Counted from the first letter of the stretch, positions 1 to 9,625 are shown. The stretch: DNA of 64,000 nucleotides from Subtercola sp. (GCA_025463765.1 JAODBC010000071.1:1-64000); one strand, 5' to 3'. The notes: generated by a model from the sequence alone, not told the origin. Program-made: numbers and translations.

Positions 1-66
1 GGCCTCTGGACCATCTGGACCTACCAACTGCAGGCGGTGATCACCGGTTTTGTCCCGGCCATCTGA
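1..66 (+). CDS. C-terminal end of a CcdA-like thiol-disulfide transporter (partial)
   Basis: The window opens inside a reading frame that ends at a TGA at 64-66. Its last residues, WTIWTYQLQAVITGFVPAI, are hydrophobic and look like the end of a membrane segment. In actinobacteria the gene before resB is usually ccdA, which passes reducing equivalents across the membrane for cytochrome c maturation. The identification therefore rests mainly on position. The frame overlaps the start of resB by 17 bases, which suggests translational coupling. Confidence 0.6.
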   Translation, partial: GLWTIWTYQLQAVITGFVPAI

Positions 67-1729
67 TCATTTCGATTCGCCGGCGCCGCAGGCGCCAGCG
101 CCCGACGACGACGGAAACATCGTTCAGCCGAAGCTCGGCTTCGTGGGCTGGATGCGCTGGTTCTGGCGGCAGCTCACCAGCATGCGCACCGCGCTGTTCT
201 TGCTGCTGCTGCTCGCGCTCGCCGCGGTGCCCGGCTCGCTGGTTCCGCAACGAGCTGCCGACCCGAACGGCGTCACCCAGTATTTCGTCGACAACCCCAC
301 CCTGGCGCCGATACTCGACAAGTTTCAGGCGTTCGACGTCTACACCTCGGTGTGGTTCTCGGCCATCTACCTCTTGTTGTTCATCTCGCTGGTCGGCTGT
401 GTCATTCCCCGGGCCAAGCACCACTTCGACGCCCTGCGGGCGAAGCCGCCGCGCACGCCCGCTCGGCTCTCCCGCCTCGCTGGGTTTCAGAAGCGCACGG
501 TCGAACCGGTCGCCAACGGCGAGGCCGTGCGGGCGGTCGCGGCGATCGAATCTGCACGCAAGATCCTGCGTAAGTCGGGCTACCGCGCGGTGGTCTTCAG
601 CGCTCCCGGTAAGAACGGGCTCGAGACCGCGTCGGTGTCGGCCGAGCGCGGCTACGCGCGCGAAACGGGCAACCTCATCTTTCACGCCGCTCTGGTGGGC
701 ATCCTCATCACCGTCGGGCTCGGCGGCGGATTCGGCTACAGCGGCCAGCGAGTCGTTGTGGCGGGCGGGCAGACGTTCGTCAATACGTTGAGCGCCTACG
801 ACTCTTTCAACCCGGGTCGATTCTTCAACCAAACCGCGCTCGACCCGTACACGATCAAGCTCGACCAGTTCACGGCCACGTATGAGACGAAGGCCGACGG
901 CGCGTTCGGGCAGCCTACCGACTATAACGCCGAGGTGACCACGCAAGAGCGTGGTGGGGCTACGCAGCAGAGCGACATCAAGGTCAACTCGCCGCTGAGC
1001 ATCGGCGGTACCGATGTCTATTTGCTGGGCAATGGATACGCGCCTACGATCACGGTGAAAGACCCGACCGGCAAGGTCGTGTTCACCGACTCGGTGCCGT
1101 TCTTGCCGCAAGACGCGAACCTCACCAGTATCGGTGTGGTCAAGATTCCGGATGGACTGGCCAAACAGATCGGCATGATCGGGTTCTTCTATCCCACCCA
1201 GGCCACCTCCACCACCGGGGCGTTCTATTCCACCTACCCCGACGACGACTACCCCGTGCTGACGCTCAACGTCTACGACGGCGACCTCGGCCTGAACGGC
1301 GGTGTGCCGACCTCGGTGTACTCGCTCGACACCGACAAGATGACGCAACTGACCGGCGGCACGACGGGGGTCGACTCGATCGAGCTCAAGCCCGGCGACA
1401 GCCAGGCGCTGCCGAACGGAATGGGCTCCATCAGCTTCGATGCGGTTCAGCGTTACGCCTCGCTCGACATACACCACGACCCGACTCAGGGCTGGGTGCT
1501 GCTGTTCGCGGCGTCGGGGCTCGCGGGTCTGCTGATCTCCTTGTTCATTCCCCGCCGCCGCGTGTGGGTCAAGGCCTCCGAGAATACCGACGGATCGCTG
1601 AGCCTGGAATATGCGGGCCTCGCTCGCGGCGAAGACCCGCGGCTGGTGTCGGCGGTGGCCGACATCGCCGAGCGCCATGCCACTTTGCTGGGTGAGGCGC
1701 CGGGGCGCGGTGATCCCCCTGCTTCGTGA
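50..1729 (+). CDS. resB: Cytochrome c biogenesis protein ResB
   Basis: ResB is the large membrane subunit of system II cytochrome c maturation and works with CcsB/ResC to deliver and attach haem outside the membrane. The 559-residue protein has the family layout: an N-terminal hydrophobic segment (MRTALFLLLLLALAAVPG, about residues 44-61), a second at about 100-120, a third at about 205-230, a large extracytoplasmic domain, and a last helix near 480-500 followed by a basic tail. The TTG start at 50 overlaps the upstream gene, and no better ATG or GTG precedes the first helix. ccsB follows after 55 bases, so the genes probably form one functional unit. Confidence 0.95.
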   Translation: MSRPSDHFDSPAPQAPAPDDDGNIVQPKLGFVGWMRWFWRQLTSMRTALFLLLLLALAAVPGSLVPQRAADPNGVTQYFVDNPTLAPILDKFQAFDVYTSVWFSAIYLLLFISLVGCVIPRAKHHFDALRAKPPRTPARLSRLAGFQKRTVEPVANGEAVRAVAAIESARKILRKSGYRAVVFSAPGKNGLETASVSAERGYARETGNLIFHAALVGILITVGLGGGFGYSGQRVVVAGGQTFVNTLSAYDSFNPGRFFNQTALDPYTIKLDQFTATYETKADGAFGQPTDYNAEVTTQERGGATQQSDIKVNSPLSIGGTDVYLLGNGYAPTITVKDPTGKVVFTDSVPFLPQDANLTSIGVVKIPDGLAKQIGMIGFFYPTQATSTTGAFYSTYPDDDYPVLTLNVYDGDLGLNGGVPTSVYSLDTDKMTQLTGGTTGVDSIELKPGDSQALPNGMGSISFDAVQRYASLDIHHDPTQGWVLLFAASGLAGLLISLFIPRRRVWVKASENTDGSLSLEYAGLARGEDPRLVSAVADIAERHATLLGEAPGRGDPPAS

Positions 1730-1784
1730 TTCCAATACTCACAGCGACGTTCCTCCACAGACCACAAACACTTAGGCTTACACC

Positions 1785-2888
1785 GTGACACTCGACGAGT
1801 ATTCGATCTTCTTTCTGTACGCCGCGATGGTGGTCTATGCCTTCGCGTTCATCGCGTTCGCACTCGACCTGGCTCGCCGTTCGGCCCAGGTCTCTGCCGG
1901 CAACAAGGTCGGCATCGACGGCACGGTGACCGTGGCGCCGAAGGTGCTCGAGACGGTGGGGGCCGACGGTCAGCTCGTGGCTGTCGCCGCTTCGCAGCCG
2001 GCGAGCGTGGCGGCGGGCGCTCCTGCTGTTGCTGCGGGTTCGGGTTCGGGTTCGGGTTCGTCGGTCGAAGGCAAGGGTGCGGGCGGCGCGAAGGGCGGCC
2101 GGGTAGCGGCCGACGGCAGTGTCTCACGCCGGTCGCTGAGCCTGCGGCTCGGAATGGCGTTCACGGTGCTTGGCTTCGCGCTCGAGGTCGTCGCCGATGT
2201 GCTGCGCGGCATCGCAGCCCAGCGGGTGCCGTGGGCCAACATGTACGAGTTCTCGATGACCGGAACCGTGCTGATCGTCGGTGTTTTCTTGGTCGTCAAC
2301 ACCCGGGTCGACCTGCGTTTTCTCGGCACGTTCATCAGCGGTCTCGTGCTGGTGCTGCTGGGCGTCTCGACGGTCAACTACTACGTCGTCATCGCACCGC
2401 TGCCGCCGGCGCTGCAGTCGGCGTGGCTGGTCATCCACGTGTTCGTGGCGAGCCTCGGTACCGCATTCTTTGCGCTCGGGTTCGCGCTGTCGGGCATCCA
2501 GTTGCTGCAGGCTCGACGCGAGAACTCCGGCTCTGCGCTGAAGTTTCTGAAGCTCAAATTCTTGGCTTCCCTGCCCGATTCGACTCGGCTCGAGAATCTC
2601 GCCTATCGCGTGAACATCGTCGGGTTCGTGTTCTGGACCTTCACGTTGATCGCCGGTGCCGTGTGGGCCGAGCGCGCCTGGGGCCGGTACTGGGGCTGGG
2701 ACACCAAAGAGGTCTGGACGTTCATCATCTGGGTCATCTATGCGGGCTACATCCACGCTCGTGCGACGCGCGGCTGGCGCGGATCACGGTCGGCGTGGCT
2801 GGCCATCATCGGCTTCGGTGCCGTGCTGTTCAACTTCGGCATCGTGAACGTGTTCTTTCACGGGCTGCACTCGTACTCGGGGCTATAG
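1785..2888 (+). CDS. ccsB: c-type cytochrome biogenesis protein CcsB (ResC)
   Basis: This is the haem-handling partner of ResB. The 367-residue polytopic protein carries the tryptophan-rich WGRYWGWDTKEVW motif (about residues 299-311) of the haem-handling CcmC/CcmF/CcsA family, plus conserved histidines in WLVIHVF and near the C terminus (FFHGLH). Between the first helix and the rest is a soluble low-complexity linker with a Gly-Ser run encoded at about 2036-2062. The GTG start is supported by a TAGGCT box at 1773-1778, six bases upstream, which suggests a leaderless transcript separate from resB. Confidence 0.95.
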   Translation: MTLDEYSIFFLYAAMVVYAFAFIAFALDLARRSAQVSAGNKVGIDGTVTVAPKVLETVGADGQLVAVAASQPASVAAGAPAVAAGSGSGSGSSVEGKGAGGAKGGRVAADGSVSRRSLSLRLGMAFTVLGFALEVVADVLRGIAAQRVPWANMYEFSMTGTVLIVGVFLVVNTRVDLRFLGTFISGLVLVLLGVSTVNYYVVIAPLPPALQSAWLVIHVFVASLGTAFFALGFALSGIQLLQARRENSGSALKFLKLKFLASLPDSTRLENLAYRVNIVGFVFWTFTLIAGAVWAERAWGRYWGWDTKEVWTFIIWVIYAGYIHARATRGWRGSRSAWLAIIGFGAVLFNFGIVNVFFHGLHSYSGL

Positions 2889-2904
2889 GCCCAGCCGACG
2901 GCGG

Positions 2905-3948
2905 TCACGCGCAGTGGCGGCCTGTAGTGTCGCTGAACTCGGTGAGCAGGCCGTAGACGCGGGTGAGGCGATCGCGCCACCATGCGTCGCGTTCGGGGGT
3001 CGCGAGGCTCTTCTGAACGAGCGACTCGTCGAGTGACGGGCGGATAACCGCAATGGCGCCATCGACGGGCACGAGCGGTTCGGCGGTGACGTCGGCGGCC
3101 AGGAGCGCCGCCGTGGCGAGCCCGCAGTCGTATTCCAGATTCGGAATACTGGCCGCGAGGTGGGCGCCCATGGCGATTCCGATCGAGGTGTCGAGCGCCG
3201 ACGACACGACCACCGGAAGCCCGGCGCGCTCGACGATGTCGAGGGCCGAGTGGATGCCCCCCAGCGGTTGCGCCTTGATGACCAGCACATCGGCGGCGCC
3301 CCGGCGCGCGACCTCGAGGGGATCTTCTACCTTTCGCACGCTCTCATCGGCCGCGACAGGAATGCCCATGTACTTCACGCGCTGACGGATCTCCCAGAGG
3401 TCATCCACGCTCGCGCAGGGCTGCTCGACGTATTCGAGGTCGAACTCGGCGAGGGCGTGGATGGCGTGCTCGGCCTCGTCGACGTTCCAGCCGCCGTTAG
3501 CGTCGAGCCGGATGCGGCCGCCCGTGCCGAGGTAGGCGCGGGCTTCGCGCACCCGAGCGATGTCGTCGTCGAGCGACTGGCCGCGCTCGGCCACCTTCAC
3601 CTTGATGGTGCGGCAGCCCGGGTACCGGTCGAGTACGACAGCGACTTCGGAGGGGCTCACGGCGGGAAGCGTGGCGTTCACCGCGATGTGATCGCGTAGC
3701 GGTGTGGGCGGCGTGGTCCAGCCGAAGTCGATGGCGCCGGCGAGCCAGGCCAGGGCTTCGACGTCGTCGTACTCCACGAACGGGGAGAACTCGGTGGCGC
3801 CTTCGGGGCCGCGCAGAATCACGGCTTCACGAGCATCCACCCCCCGGAATCTGGTGTGCAGCGGTAGTGAGACGACGCTGGCGCTGCCGATCAGCTCGGC
3901 AAGCGTGGGTAGTGCGCGGAGGGGCTGGGCGTGGTGCGGTGTGGCCAT
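2905..3948 (-). CDS. menC: o-Succinylbenzoate synthase MenC
   Basis: MenC dehydrates SHCHC to o-succinylbenzoate in menaquinone synthesis. The 347-residue protein shows the enolase-superfamily active site: the KVK pair (residues 116 and 118), metal ligands D149 (RLDANGGW), E175 (YVEQPC) and D201 (AADESV), and the second catalytic lysine K225 (VIKAQPLGG). It is divergent from menE, with 70 bases between the starts, and converges on ccsB. The length is slightly above that of short actinobacterial MenC proteins. No menB lies beside it. Confidence 0.95.
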   Translation of the reverse strand: MATPHHAQPLRALPTLAELIGSASVVSLPLHTRFRGVDAREAVILRGPEGATEFSPFVEYDDVEALAWLAGAIDFGWTTPPTPLRDHIAVNATLPAVSPSEVAVVLDRYPGCRTIKVKVAERGQSLDDDIARVREARAYLGTGGRIRLDANGGWNVDEAEHAIHALAEFDLEYVEQPCASVDDLWEIRQRVKYMGIPVAADESVRKVEDPLEVARRGAADVLVIKAQPLGGIHSALDIVERAGLPVVVSSALDTSIGIAMGAHLAASIPNLEYDCGLATAALLAADVTAEPLVPVDGAIAVIRPSLDESLVQKSLATPERDAWWRDRLTRVYGLLTEFSDTTGRHCA

Positions 3949-4018
3949 GCCCCATTGTGGCCCGAATGCGCGCGATGCGCGACGACCGCAGCACCCGGCG
4001 GAGATTTAGGCTGGGGAG

Positions 4019-5248
4019 ATGACGAGACGCCTCGAGGTGGTGCCGGCCGTCGACCCGGCAGAGATGTCGGTCGCCGTGCGGGCCGCGCTGAGCGGAACGG
4101 GCCCCGCGATACTTCCGCGCGAGCCGCAGACGGAGCCGCGGGCACGGCACGCCGGGTCGACGCTCGATGACGGTGCGCCCGCCCAGAGCGGCGCCCTCGC
4201 GCTGCCGGCGGCGGCGGCGTTGCCGACCGAGGTGCCGAAGAACGTGGCCCTCGTCGTCGAGACGTCGGGCAGCTCTGGGCTGCCCAAGCGGGTGGCGCTC
4301 AGCGCAGACGCCCTGCTCGCGAGCGCCGGAGCGACCGAGTCCGAGATCGGTGGCCCGGGGCAGTGGGTGCTCGCGTTGCCGACGCACTACATCGCGGGAA
4401 TGCAGGTGCTGATCCGCTCGATCGTCGCCGCGACCCGCCCGCTGGTGATGCCGCCGGGCAGCTTCAAAGCCCGCGCGTTCGCCGAGCTCGTCGACGAGCT
4501 CACCGCAGAACTGAGGTTCTCCTCGATCGTGCCGGCTCAGCTCGCCAGACTCGTCGATGCGGCCGAGAGCGACACGGGCATCCGCGCCTCCCTGCGGCGA
4601 CTGGATGCACTGCTCATCGGTGGCCAGGCGGTACCCGCCGCGTTGTTCACCCGCGCGACCGATCTCGGCCTGAAGGTGAAGCGAACGTACGGATCGAGCG
4701 AGACCAGCGGCGGATGCGTCTACGACGGGCATCCGATCGGGCAAGCCGTCGCCCGCACCATGGCCGGCGAGCTCGAGCTCGCCGGCCCCATGCTGGCCGA
4801 GGGATACCTCGGCGATGAGGAGCTGACGGCGCGCAAGTTCTACTCCGATGCCGGCCGGCGCTGGTACCGCACGGCCGACAGCGGCGAGGTGACGAGCGGC
4901 CCCGCGGGCATGCAGGTGTCGGTGTCGGGCCGGCTCGACAACGTGATCATCTCGGGCGGCATCAAGGTCGCGCTCGACCGGGTCGAACGTGTCGTGCAAT
5001 CGTTCGAGGGTTTTCAGACAGCGATCGTGGTTCCGCAGCCGAGTGAGCAGTGGGGCCAGACCGCGGTGGTGGTGACGAGCGAGCCGTTCGGCGAGGGCAC
5101 ACTCGCGCTGCTGCAGGCGGCGGTGACCGGCGCCGTCGGGCGCCCGGCCGCTCCGTCGCGCATCGTCCTGCTCGACGCCCTGCCCACCCTCAGCTCAGGC
5201 AAGCCAGACCGGCTGGCCGTAGTGCGCGCCCTCGCAAGCCGCGCCTGA
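4019..5248 (+). CDS. menE: o-Succinylbenzoate-CoA ligase MenE
   Basis: MenE is an ANL-superfamily enzyme that activates o-succinylbenzoate with ATP and CoA. In its 409 residues the phosphate-binding loop ETSGSSGLPK lies at 81-90, followed by GSSETSGG, YRTADSGE and the hinge region RLDNVIISGG. The C-terminal catalytic lysine is in SSGKPDR (about residue 398). The short length is usual for actinobacterial MenE. A TAGGCT box at 4007-4012, six bases before the ATG, supports both the start and leaderless expression. Confidence 0.93.
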   Translation: MTRRLEVVPAVDPAEMSVAVRAALSGTGPAILPREPQTEPRARHAGSTLDDGAPAQSGALALPAAAALPTEVPKNVALVVETSGSSGLPKRVALSADALLASAGATESEIGGPGQWVLALPTHYIAGMQVLIRSIVAATRPLVMPPGSFKARAFAELVDELTAELRFSSIVPAQLARLVDAAESDTGIRASLRRLDALLIGGQAVPAALFTRATDLGLKVKRTYGSSETSGGCVYDGHPIGQAVARTMAGELELAGPMLAEGYLGDEELTARKFYSDAGRRWYRTADSGEVTSGPAGMQVSVSGRLDNVIISGGIKVALDRVERVVQSFEGFQTAIVVPQPSEQWGQTAVVVTSEPFGEGTLALLQAAVTGAVGRPAAPSRIVLLDALPTLSSGKPDRLAVVRALASRA

Positions 5249-5316
5249 GCGCGAGCCGAGCGCGCCGCCGGCCTGCGCGCAGCAGGAGCCACGGCCGCGC
5301 TCGGTAGAATCTTCGG

Positions 5317-6297
5317 GTGGCGCAAACCAAGCGAAGAAAGTCCGGGCACCCGGCAGGCAAGCGGCAGCACTCTGCGCCGAACAAATTGACGAAGCCGACT
5401 CCGGCGATGTGGATCGCAGGTGCGCGCGTCCGCACCCTGCCGCTCGCCGTCTCGCCGGTTGCACTCGGTGTCGGAGCCGCGACGCTGATCACGGGCGACG
5501 GTGTGGTGGGCGGTCTCGCCCGGCTCGGGTCGCTCGACTGGGGGCTCGCGCTGCTGTGCCTCGGCGTAGCGCTGTTCTTGCAGATCGGCGTGAACTACTC
5601 CAACGACTACTCCGACGGGGTGCGCGGCACCGACGAGTTCCGCGTCGGGCCGCCCCGGCTCACCGGGTCAGGAGTGGCGAATCCTAAGCGGGTGCTGGCG
5701 GTCGCTCTGGTGTTCTTCGCTCTGGGAGCCGCCTGCGGTGTTGTCATCGTTCTGCTGACCCAGCAGTGGTGGCTGCTGATACCGGGCGCCATCGCCATCG
5801 CGGCGGCGTACTTCTACACGGGCGGCAAGCGTCCGTACGGGTACTACGGGCTCGGCGAAGTGTTCGTATTCATCTTCTTCGGTCTCGTTGCGACCGTCGG
5901 AACCACGTATATCCTCTCGGGCACGTACAACGTCGAGAGCCTGTTGGCCGGTGCTGCCGCCGGGTTCATCGCGTGCGCGGTACTCATGGTCAACAACATC
6001 CGCGACATCGAGCAAGACCGGGTGGCGAAAAAGCGCACGCTCGCCGTGCTGCTCGGCCAGCGAGCCTCGCGCATCGTGTTCGTGGTGTTCTTGCTGCTGG
6101 CGTATGCGATTCTGCTGCTGTTCTCGATCTTGTTCCCGCTGGCGCCGCTGGTGTTCTTCACGCTGCTGCTGTCGCTGCCCGCGATTCTCATCGTGCTGAC
6201 GGGTAAGACGGCGAAGGAGTTCATTCTCGCGCTGAAGCTCACGAGCTTCATGGGGCTGTTGTTCGGCCTGGGGCTGGCTGCGGCGCTGACGTTCTAG
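5317..6297 (+). CDS. menA: 1,4-Dihydroxy-2-naphthoate polyprenyltransferase MenA
   Basis: MenA is an integral-membrane UbiA-family enzyme that prenylates DHNA to demethylmenaquinone. The 326-residue protein has about eight or nine hydrophobic segments and the two Asp-rich prenyl-diphosphate/Mg sites: NYSNDYSDGVRGTD (about 93-106) and NNIRDIEQDRVAKKRTL (about 228-244). The first 30 residues are polar and basic. The GTG start follows a TAGAAT box (5305-5310) by six bases. The stop codon is part of a repeat unit that recurs three more times downstream (6283-6404). Confidence 0.95.
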   Translation: MAQTKRRKSGHPAGKRQHSAPNKLTKPTPAMWIAGARVRTLPLAVSPVALGVGAATLITGDGVVGGLARLGSLDWGLALLCLGVALFLQIGVNYSNDYSDGVRGTDEFRVGPPRLTGSGVANPKRVLAVALVFFALGAACGVVIVLLTQQWWLLIPGAIAIAAAYFYTGGKRPYGYYGLGEVFVFIFFGLVATVGTTYILSGTYNVESLLAGAAAGFIACAVLMVNNIRDIEQDRVAKKRTLAVLLGQRASRIVFVVFLLLAYAILLLFSILFPLAPLVFFTLLLSLPAILIVLTGKTAKEFILALKLTSFMGLLFGLGLAAALTF

Positions 6298-6404
6298 GGC
6301 GCTGGGCTGGGGCTGCGGGCGCTGACGTTCTAGGGGCGGCGCTGAGCTGGCTGCGGGCGCTGACGTTTTAGGTGCGCTGACGCTCGGCGGCGCTGTCGTT
6401 TTAG
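6283..6404 (+). repeat. Four-copy repeat of the menA 3' end, including its stop codon
   Basis: The sequence GCGCTGACGTTCTAG at the end of menA (6283-6297) recurs at 6319-6333, at 6357-6371 (one change) and at 6390-6404 (two changes). The units are separated by G- and C-rich filler with a period of 33-38 bases. Each copy carries the TAG that ends menA. Confidence 0.85.
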
Positions 6405-6411
6405 GGGCGCG

Positions 6412-6771
6412 TCAGGCCTTCGGCGCCTCGCCGGGTGCTGGATGCCCGGCCTCGTCACCAGCGCGAGCATCTGTATTGACGCCCTCACCGGCGTGCTCGA
6501 CCACGGTGTCTTCGAGGTCTTCGTCTGACCCGGGCTTCTCGGCTGCGCGGGGGGAGGGCTTCGCGGTTCCGTGCCGAGCCTCGAAGAGCCCGTTGGCCAG
6601 TTCTTCGCGCGGTTTGCGCAAGAAGATGTACGACGCGCAGAGCGAGATGACGGCGGCGATGACGGCCGCGATCCACGGCGTCATCTGCGTGACGAGGAGG
6701 ATTGCGAGCACCACGGCGAAGATGCCGATGCGAATCAGCGTATAGACGACCCAGGTGCGACCAGTTTTCAC
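6412..6771 (-). CDS. DUF4229 domain membrane protein
   Basis: This 119-residue protein resembles the small actinobacterial DUF4229 family, whose function is not known. It has two hydrophobic helices (about 10-28 and 31-50), a basic loop FLRKPREELANG and a polar acidic tail of about 50 residues. The GTG start lies six bases after a TAAGCT box (6778-6783 on the opposite strand), and the intervening GAGGAG could also act as a ribosome-binding site. It converges on menA and is commonly found inside menaquinone clusters of this group, though a role in the pathway is not established. Confidence 0.85.
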   Translation of the reverse strand: MKTGRTWVVYTLIRIGIFAVVLAILLVTQMTPWIAAVIAAVISLCASYIFLRKPREELANGLFEARHGTAKPSPRAAEKPGSDEDLEDTVVEHAGEGVNTDARAGDEAGHPAPGEAPKA

Positions 6772-6872
6772 CTCCTCAGCTTACAGAGGCGGTTCTGACC
6801 GCTTTCTGCGAGCCTCCCGTGCACAATCTCACGAGTGGGTTTCTGCGCATTCTCAGGGCGTAAGGTTTGACT

Positions 6873-7232
6873 ATGGCTCGTCTCTTGGTTGGTCTCGTCG
6901 CAGTTGCGGTGGCTTTCTACGTGTACGCGCTCGTCGACTGCATTCTGTTCGCCCGAACCGGTGTTCGGGGGCTCCCGAAGGTCGCTTGGGTGTTCATCGT
7001 GCTGCTCTTTCCGGTGATCGGCGGAATTCTGTGGTTTCTCATCGGGCGCGGCCGTAAATCGTCCAAACGCCAGGTGCAGTACCGCACCGTCGGGCCCGAC
7101 GACGACCCGCAGTTCTTGGGCGCCCTGCGGGCCGATCCGGTCTCCGAAGCACAGCTGCGTGAGCTCGAGCAGCAGTTCGCCGAGAACGACGACCCCGACA
7201 AACGAACCGACAACGGCAGATCCGAGCGGTGA
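6873..7232 (+). CDS. PLDc_N-domain small membrane protein
   Basis: The 119-residue protein has the phospholipase D nuclease N-terminal (PLDc_N) fold signature: two helices joined by a short loop ([18 protein letters not shown], then [20 protein letters not shown]), followed by a charged cytosolic tail. It has no catalytic HKD motif, so it is not a phospholipase by itself. The ATG at 6873 is preferred over the TTG at 6867 because TAAGGT (6861-6866) lies six bases before it. The stop codon overlaps the GTG start of menD by four bases, so the two are probably cotranscribed. Confidence 0.88.
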   Translation: MARLLVGLVAVAVAFYVYALVDCILFARTGVRGLPKVAWVFIVLLFPVIGGILWFLIGRGRKSSKRQVQYRTVGPDDDPQFLGALRADPVSEAQLRELEQQFAENDDPDKRTDNGRSER

Positions 7233-9511
7233 CGGCGGTCGAGTCGGCGCACGAGAGCCCCGCCGCCGCCTTCTCGCTGGCGATTCTGAGCGAATTCGCT
7301 CGTCTCGGAACGACCGACGCCATCGTCGCCCCTGGCTCACGCTCGCAAGCTCTGGCGCTCGTGCTCGCAGAGTTCGACCGTGCCCGCATTCTCGACCTGC
7401 AGGTGCGACTCGACGAACGCAGCGCGGGGTTCACCGCCCTGGGCCTCGGCGTCGAGACGGCACGCCCGGCCCTCGTGGTGACGACCTCGGGCACCGCGGT
7501 AGCGAACCTGTTGCCCGCCGTGCTCGAGGCCAGCCACTCGAACGTGCCGATCATCCTCATCACGTCAGACCGCCCCGACGAACTGCGCGGAACGGGCAGC
7601 AACCAGACCACCTGGCAGCCCGGAATCTTCGGCCGCTTCGTTCGTGCCGAGTTCGACGTGGCCGCTCCTGTTGGTGAGCCCAGTGAGCCCGAACTGGCGC
7701 GTGACATCGCTCGGCGGGCCTGGGCCGTTGCGCTGGGTGAGCCTGCGGCGGCGGATGCCCGTTCCGCCAGCCGCGCGCCCGGCCCCGTGCACGTGAACCT
7801 GCAGCTGCGTGAGCCGCTGTCGGGCGTGGTGCCCGACCTCACCGGGCTGGGGCTCGACGGGCTGGATCAGGTCGGGCCGGATCGGGTTTGGCCGGATCGT
7901 GTTAAGCCGGATCAGGTCGGGTCGGATCGGGTCAAGCTGGATCGGGTCGAGCTGGGGCTCGACGGGCCGGATCAGGTCGAACCGGATCAGGCTTGGCCGG
8001 ATCGGGTCGGGTCGGATCAGGTTTTGCCGGATCGTGTGGGGGCGGATCGTGTTGGCCCGGATCGTGTTGGGCCCGGCGGCGCCGTGGCTGGCGATGCCGC
8101 CACCGTGGCCGCCGATGTTCGCGTCGATTTCACCTCGGCCGCAGCGGCCGATACGCGCGCTGGCTCTGCCGGTACCGCGGCTGTTCGTGCGCCTGGCGCT
8201 CCCCGTGGTGCCGACGCGGCGCCGCTCGAGCTTGCTCGCGGGCCCCGCACCATCGTGATCGCCGGGCACGGCTCGGGCCCCGCACCCGAGCAGCTCGCGC
8301 ACGCGGGAGGCTGGCCTCTCATCGCAGAGGTGTCGAGCGGTTCGCGCTTCGGGCGTCATCTCGTGGTCGCCTACCGCGAGTTGCTCGCCGACCCCGAGTT
8401 CGGGGGGCGGGTCGAGCGTGCGATTGTGTTCGGGCATCCGTCGCTGTCTCGGGAAGTGCCCGCGCTGCTCCTGCGTGATGACGTCGAGGTCGTGGTGGTC
8501 GGGCACGCGGCCGATGACCTGGGGGTGTTCAACCCCGGGCACCGCGTGAGCAGGTTCGCCGAGCGGGTGACCGTCGCGCCGGCCGCCGCCCACGCGACCG
8601 CCGCCCACGCGACCGCCGCGGAAACCGTCGCGGAGGAGGGCACGGCGGGTGCGCCCGCCGATACCGAAGTCGGGCCCGAGAGCCTCGCCGCCGACCGTGC
8701 CTGGCTGCGCGAGTGGGTGCTGGCCAGTCGAGCTCTGCTCGAAGGGGAGCCCGACGATGTGGCGCCGCCGAACATCCACGCCGCCCGGTCGGCCGACATC
8801 GCTGAGCGCCGCGAATACCGGGTGAACGAGCTCGCCGCGCTGCGGGCGCCCATCACGAGGAGGATGCTCGGGCTGGCCGTCTGGCGGGCGACCTGGCCGC
8901 ACGATCGGCTGGTGCTCGGTGCGTCACGGCTGATTCGCGATCTCGATCGATGGGCGCCGGGCAAGAAGATCGGCGTGCACTCCAACCGCGGGCTGGCCGG
9001 TATCGACGGCACGATCGCCACGGCGACCGGAATCGCGCTGGCGAGCCAGCGCGCGCCTGGCAGCCTGCGCGGCGGCGGTGGCGGCAGCGACGTCGGCAGC
9101 AGTGCCGGTGGCGTGGCCCTGGCAGGCCGAGAGAGTTCTGCTCGAGCCGAACCACGATCATCCGCTTTGGCCGCCCAGACCGGCGTGACCCGCGTGCTGA
9201 TCGGCGATCTCACACTGTTGCACGACGTGGGCAGCCTGTTGTTCGGGGTGGGGGAGGCGCGACCGCGCATTCAGCTCGTGGTCGGCAACGACGGCGGCGG
9301 AACCATCTTCGACACGCTCGAGGTCGCGGCCACTGCCGACCGCGCGGCGTTCGATCGGGTCATGAACACTCCGCAGAATGTCGATCTCGCGGCGCTCGCC
9401 GCGGCTTACGGCTGGGCCTACTCCCGCGCGACCACCCGCAGCGAACTCGACAGCGCCCTGACAGCCCCCGTCACGGGCCCTTCCCTCCTCGAGGTGCCTC
9501 TCCTCCGCTGA
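7229..9511 (+). CDS. menD: SEPHCHC synthase MenD with low-complexity insertions
   Basis: MenD is the thiamine-diphosphate enzyme that condenses isochorismate with 2-oxoglutarate. Family signatures include [44 protein letters not shown], and near the C terminus [16 protein letters not shown] and [10 protein letters not shown]. At 760 residues it is far longer than the usual 550-600. The excess lies in three in-frame low-complexity blocks: a pentapeptide repeat (about residues 212-281), an Ala/Thr-rich segment (about 450-472) and a Gly/Ser/Ala-rich segment (about 610-648). The conserved blocks stay in one frame, so the enzyme is probably functional. The GTG start overlaps the preceding gene. 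Confidence 0.93.
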   Translation: MTAVESAHESPAAAFSLAILSEFARLGTTDAIVAPGSRSQALALVLAEFDRARILDLQVRLDERSAGFTALGLGVETARPALVVTTSGTAVANLLPAVLEASHSNVPIILITSDRPDELRGTGSNQTTWQPGIFGRFVRAEFDVAAPVGEPSEPELARDIARRAWAVALGEPAAADARSASRAPGPVHVNLQLREPLSGVVPDLTGLGLDGLDQVGPDRVWPDRVKPDQVGSDRVKLDRVELGLDGPDQVEPDQAWPDRVGSDQVLPDRVGADRVGPDRVGPGGAVAGDAATVAADVRVDFTSAAAADTRAGSAGTAAVRAPGAPRGADAAPLELARGPRTIVIAGHGSGPAPEQLAHAGGWPLIAEVSSGSRFGRHLVVAYRELLADPEFGGRVERAIVFGHPSLSREVPALLLRDDVEVVVVGHAADDLGVFNPGHRVSRFAERVTVAPAAAHATAAHATAAETVAEEGTAGAPADTEVGPESLAADRAWLREWVLASRALLEGEPDDVAPPNIHAARSADIAERREYRVNELAALRAPITRRMLGLAVWRATWPHDRLVLGASRLIRDLDRWAPGKKIGVHSNRGLAGIDGTIATATGIALASQRAPGSLRGGGGGSDVGSSAGGVALAGRESSARAEPRSSALAAQTGVTRVLIGDLTLLHDVGSLLFGVGEARPRIQLVVGNDGGGTIFDTLEVAATADRAAFDRVMNTPQNVDLAALAAAYGWAYSRATTRSELDSALTAPVTGPSLLEVPLLR
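7862..8069 (+). repeat. 15-base minisatellite inside menD
   Basis: About 13 degenerate copies of a 15-base unit of the type CCGGATCGGGTCGGG encode a pentapeptide of the form PDRVG or PDQVx. The element LGLDG occurs before the array and again in the middle (about 7948-7965), so two blocks of about 100 bases seem to derive from each other. All changes keep the reading frame. Confidence 0.9.
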
Positions 9512-9559
9512 GCTGTGTCGTCGTAGACCCGCCCTCGCCCACCTCCACGCACCTCCCAC

Positions 9560-9625
9560 GGAATCGAATTTGCGAAAAAGCCCCTTCCCCTGGATTCTTG
9601 GGGACATATTCGCAAATTCGATTCC
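9560..9625. repeat. Dispersed intergenic palindrome, copy A
   Basis: Perfect 17-base arms (GGAATCGAATTTGCGAA at 9560-9576 and its complement at 9609-9625) enclose an inner AAGCCCC/GGGG pairing. It lies between menD and the PPK2 gene. Related copies are at 12473-12534 and 13939-14001. Confidence 0.85.

Noticed and set aside
41-1735. Long open frame antisense to resB
   Set aside because: High-GC shadow. The sense frame has membrane helices and family signatures, while the antisense translation is Arg/His/Gln-rich without any pattern.
7862-8069. Possible pseudogenisation of menD by repeat insertion
   Set aside because: The repeat keeps the frame, and all conserved blocks on both sides are intact.
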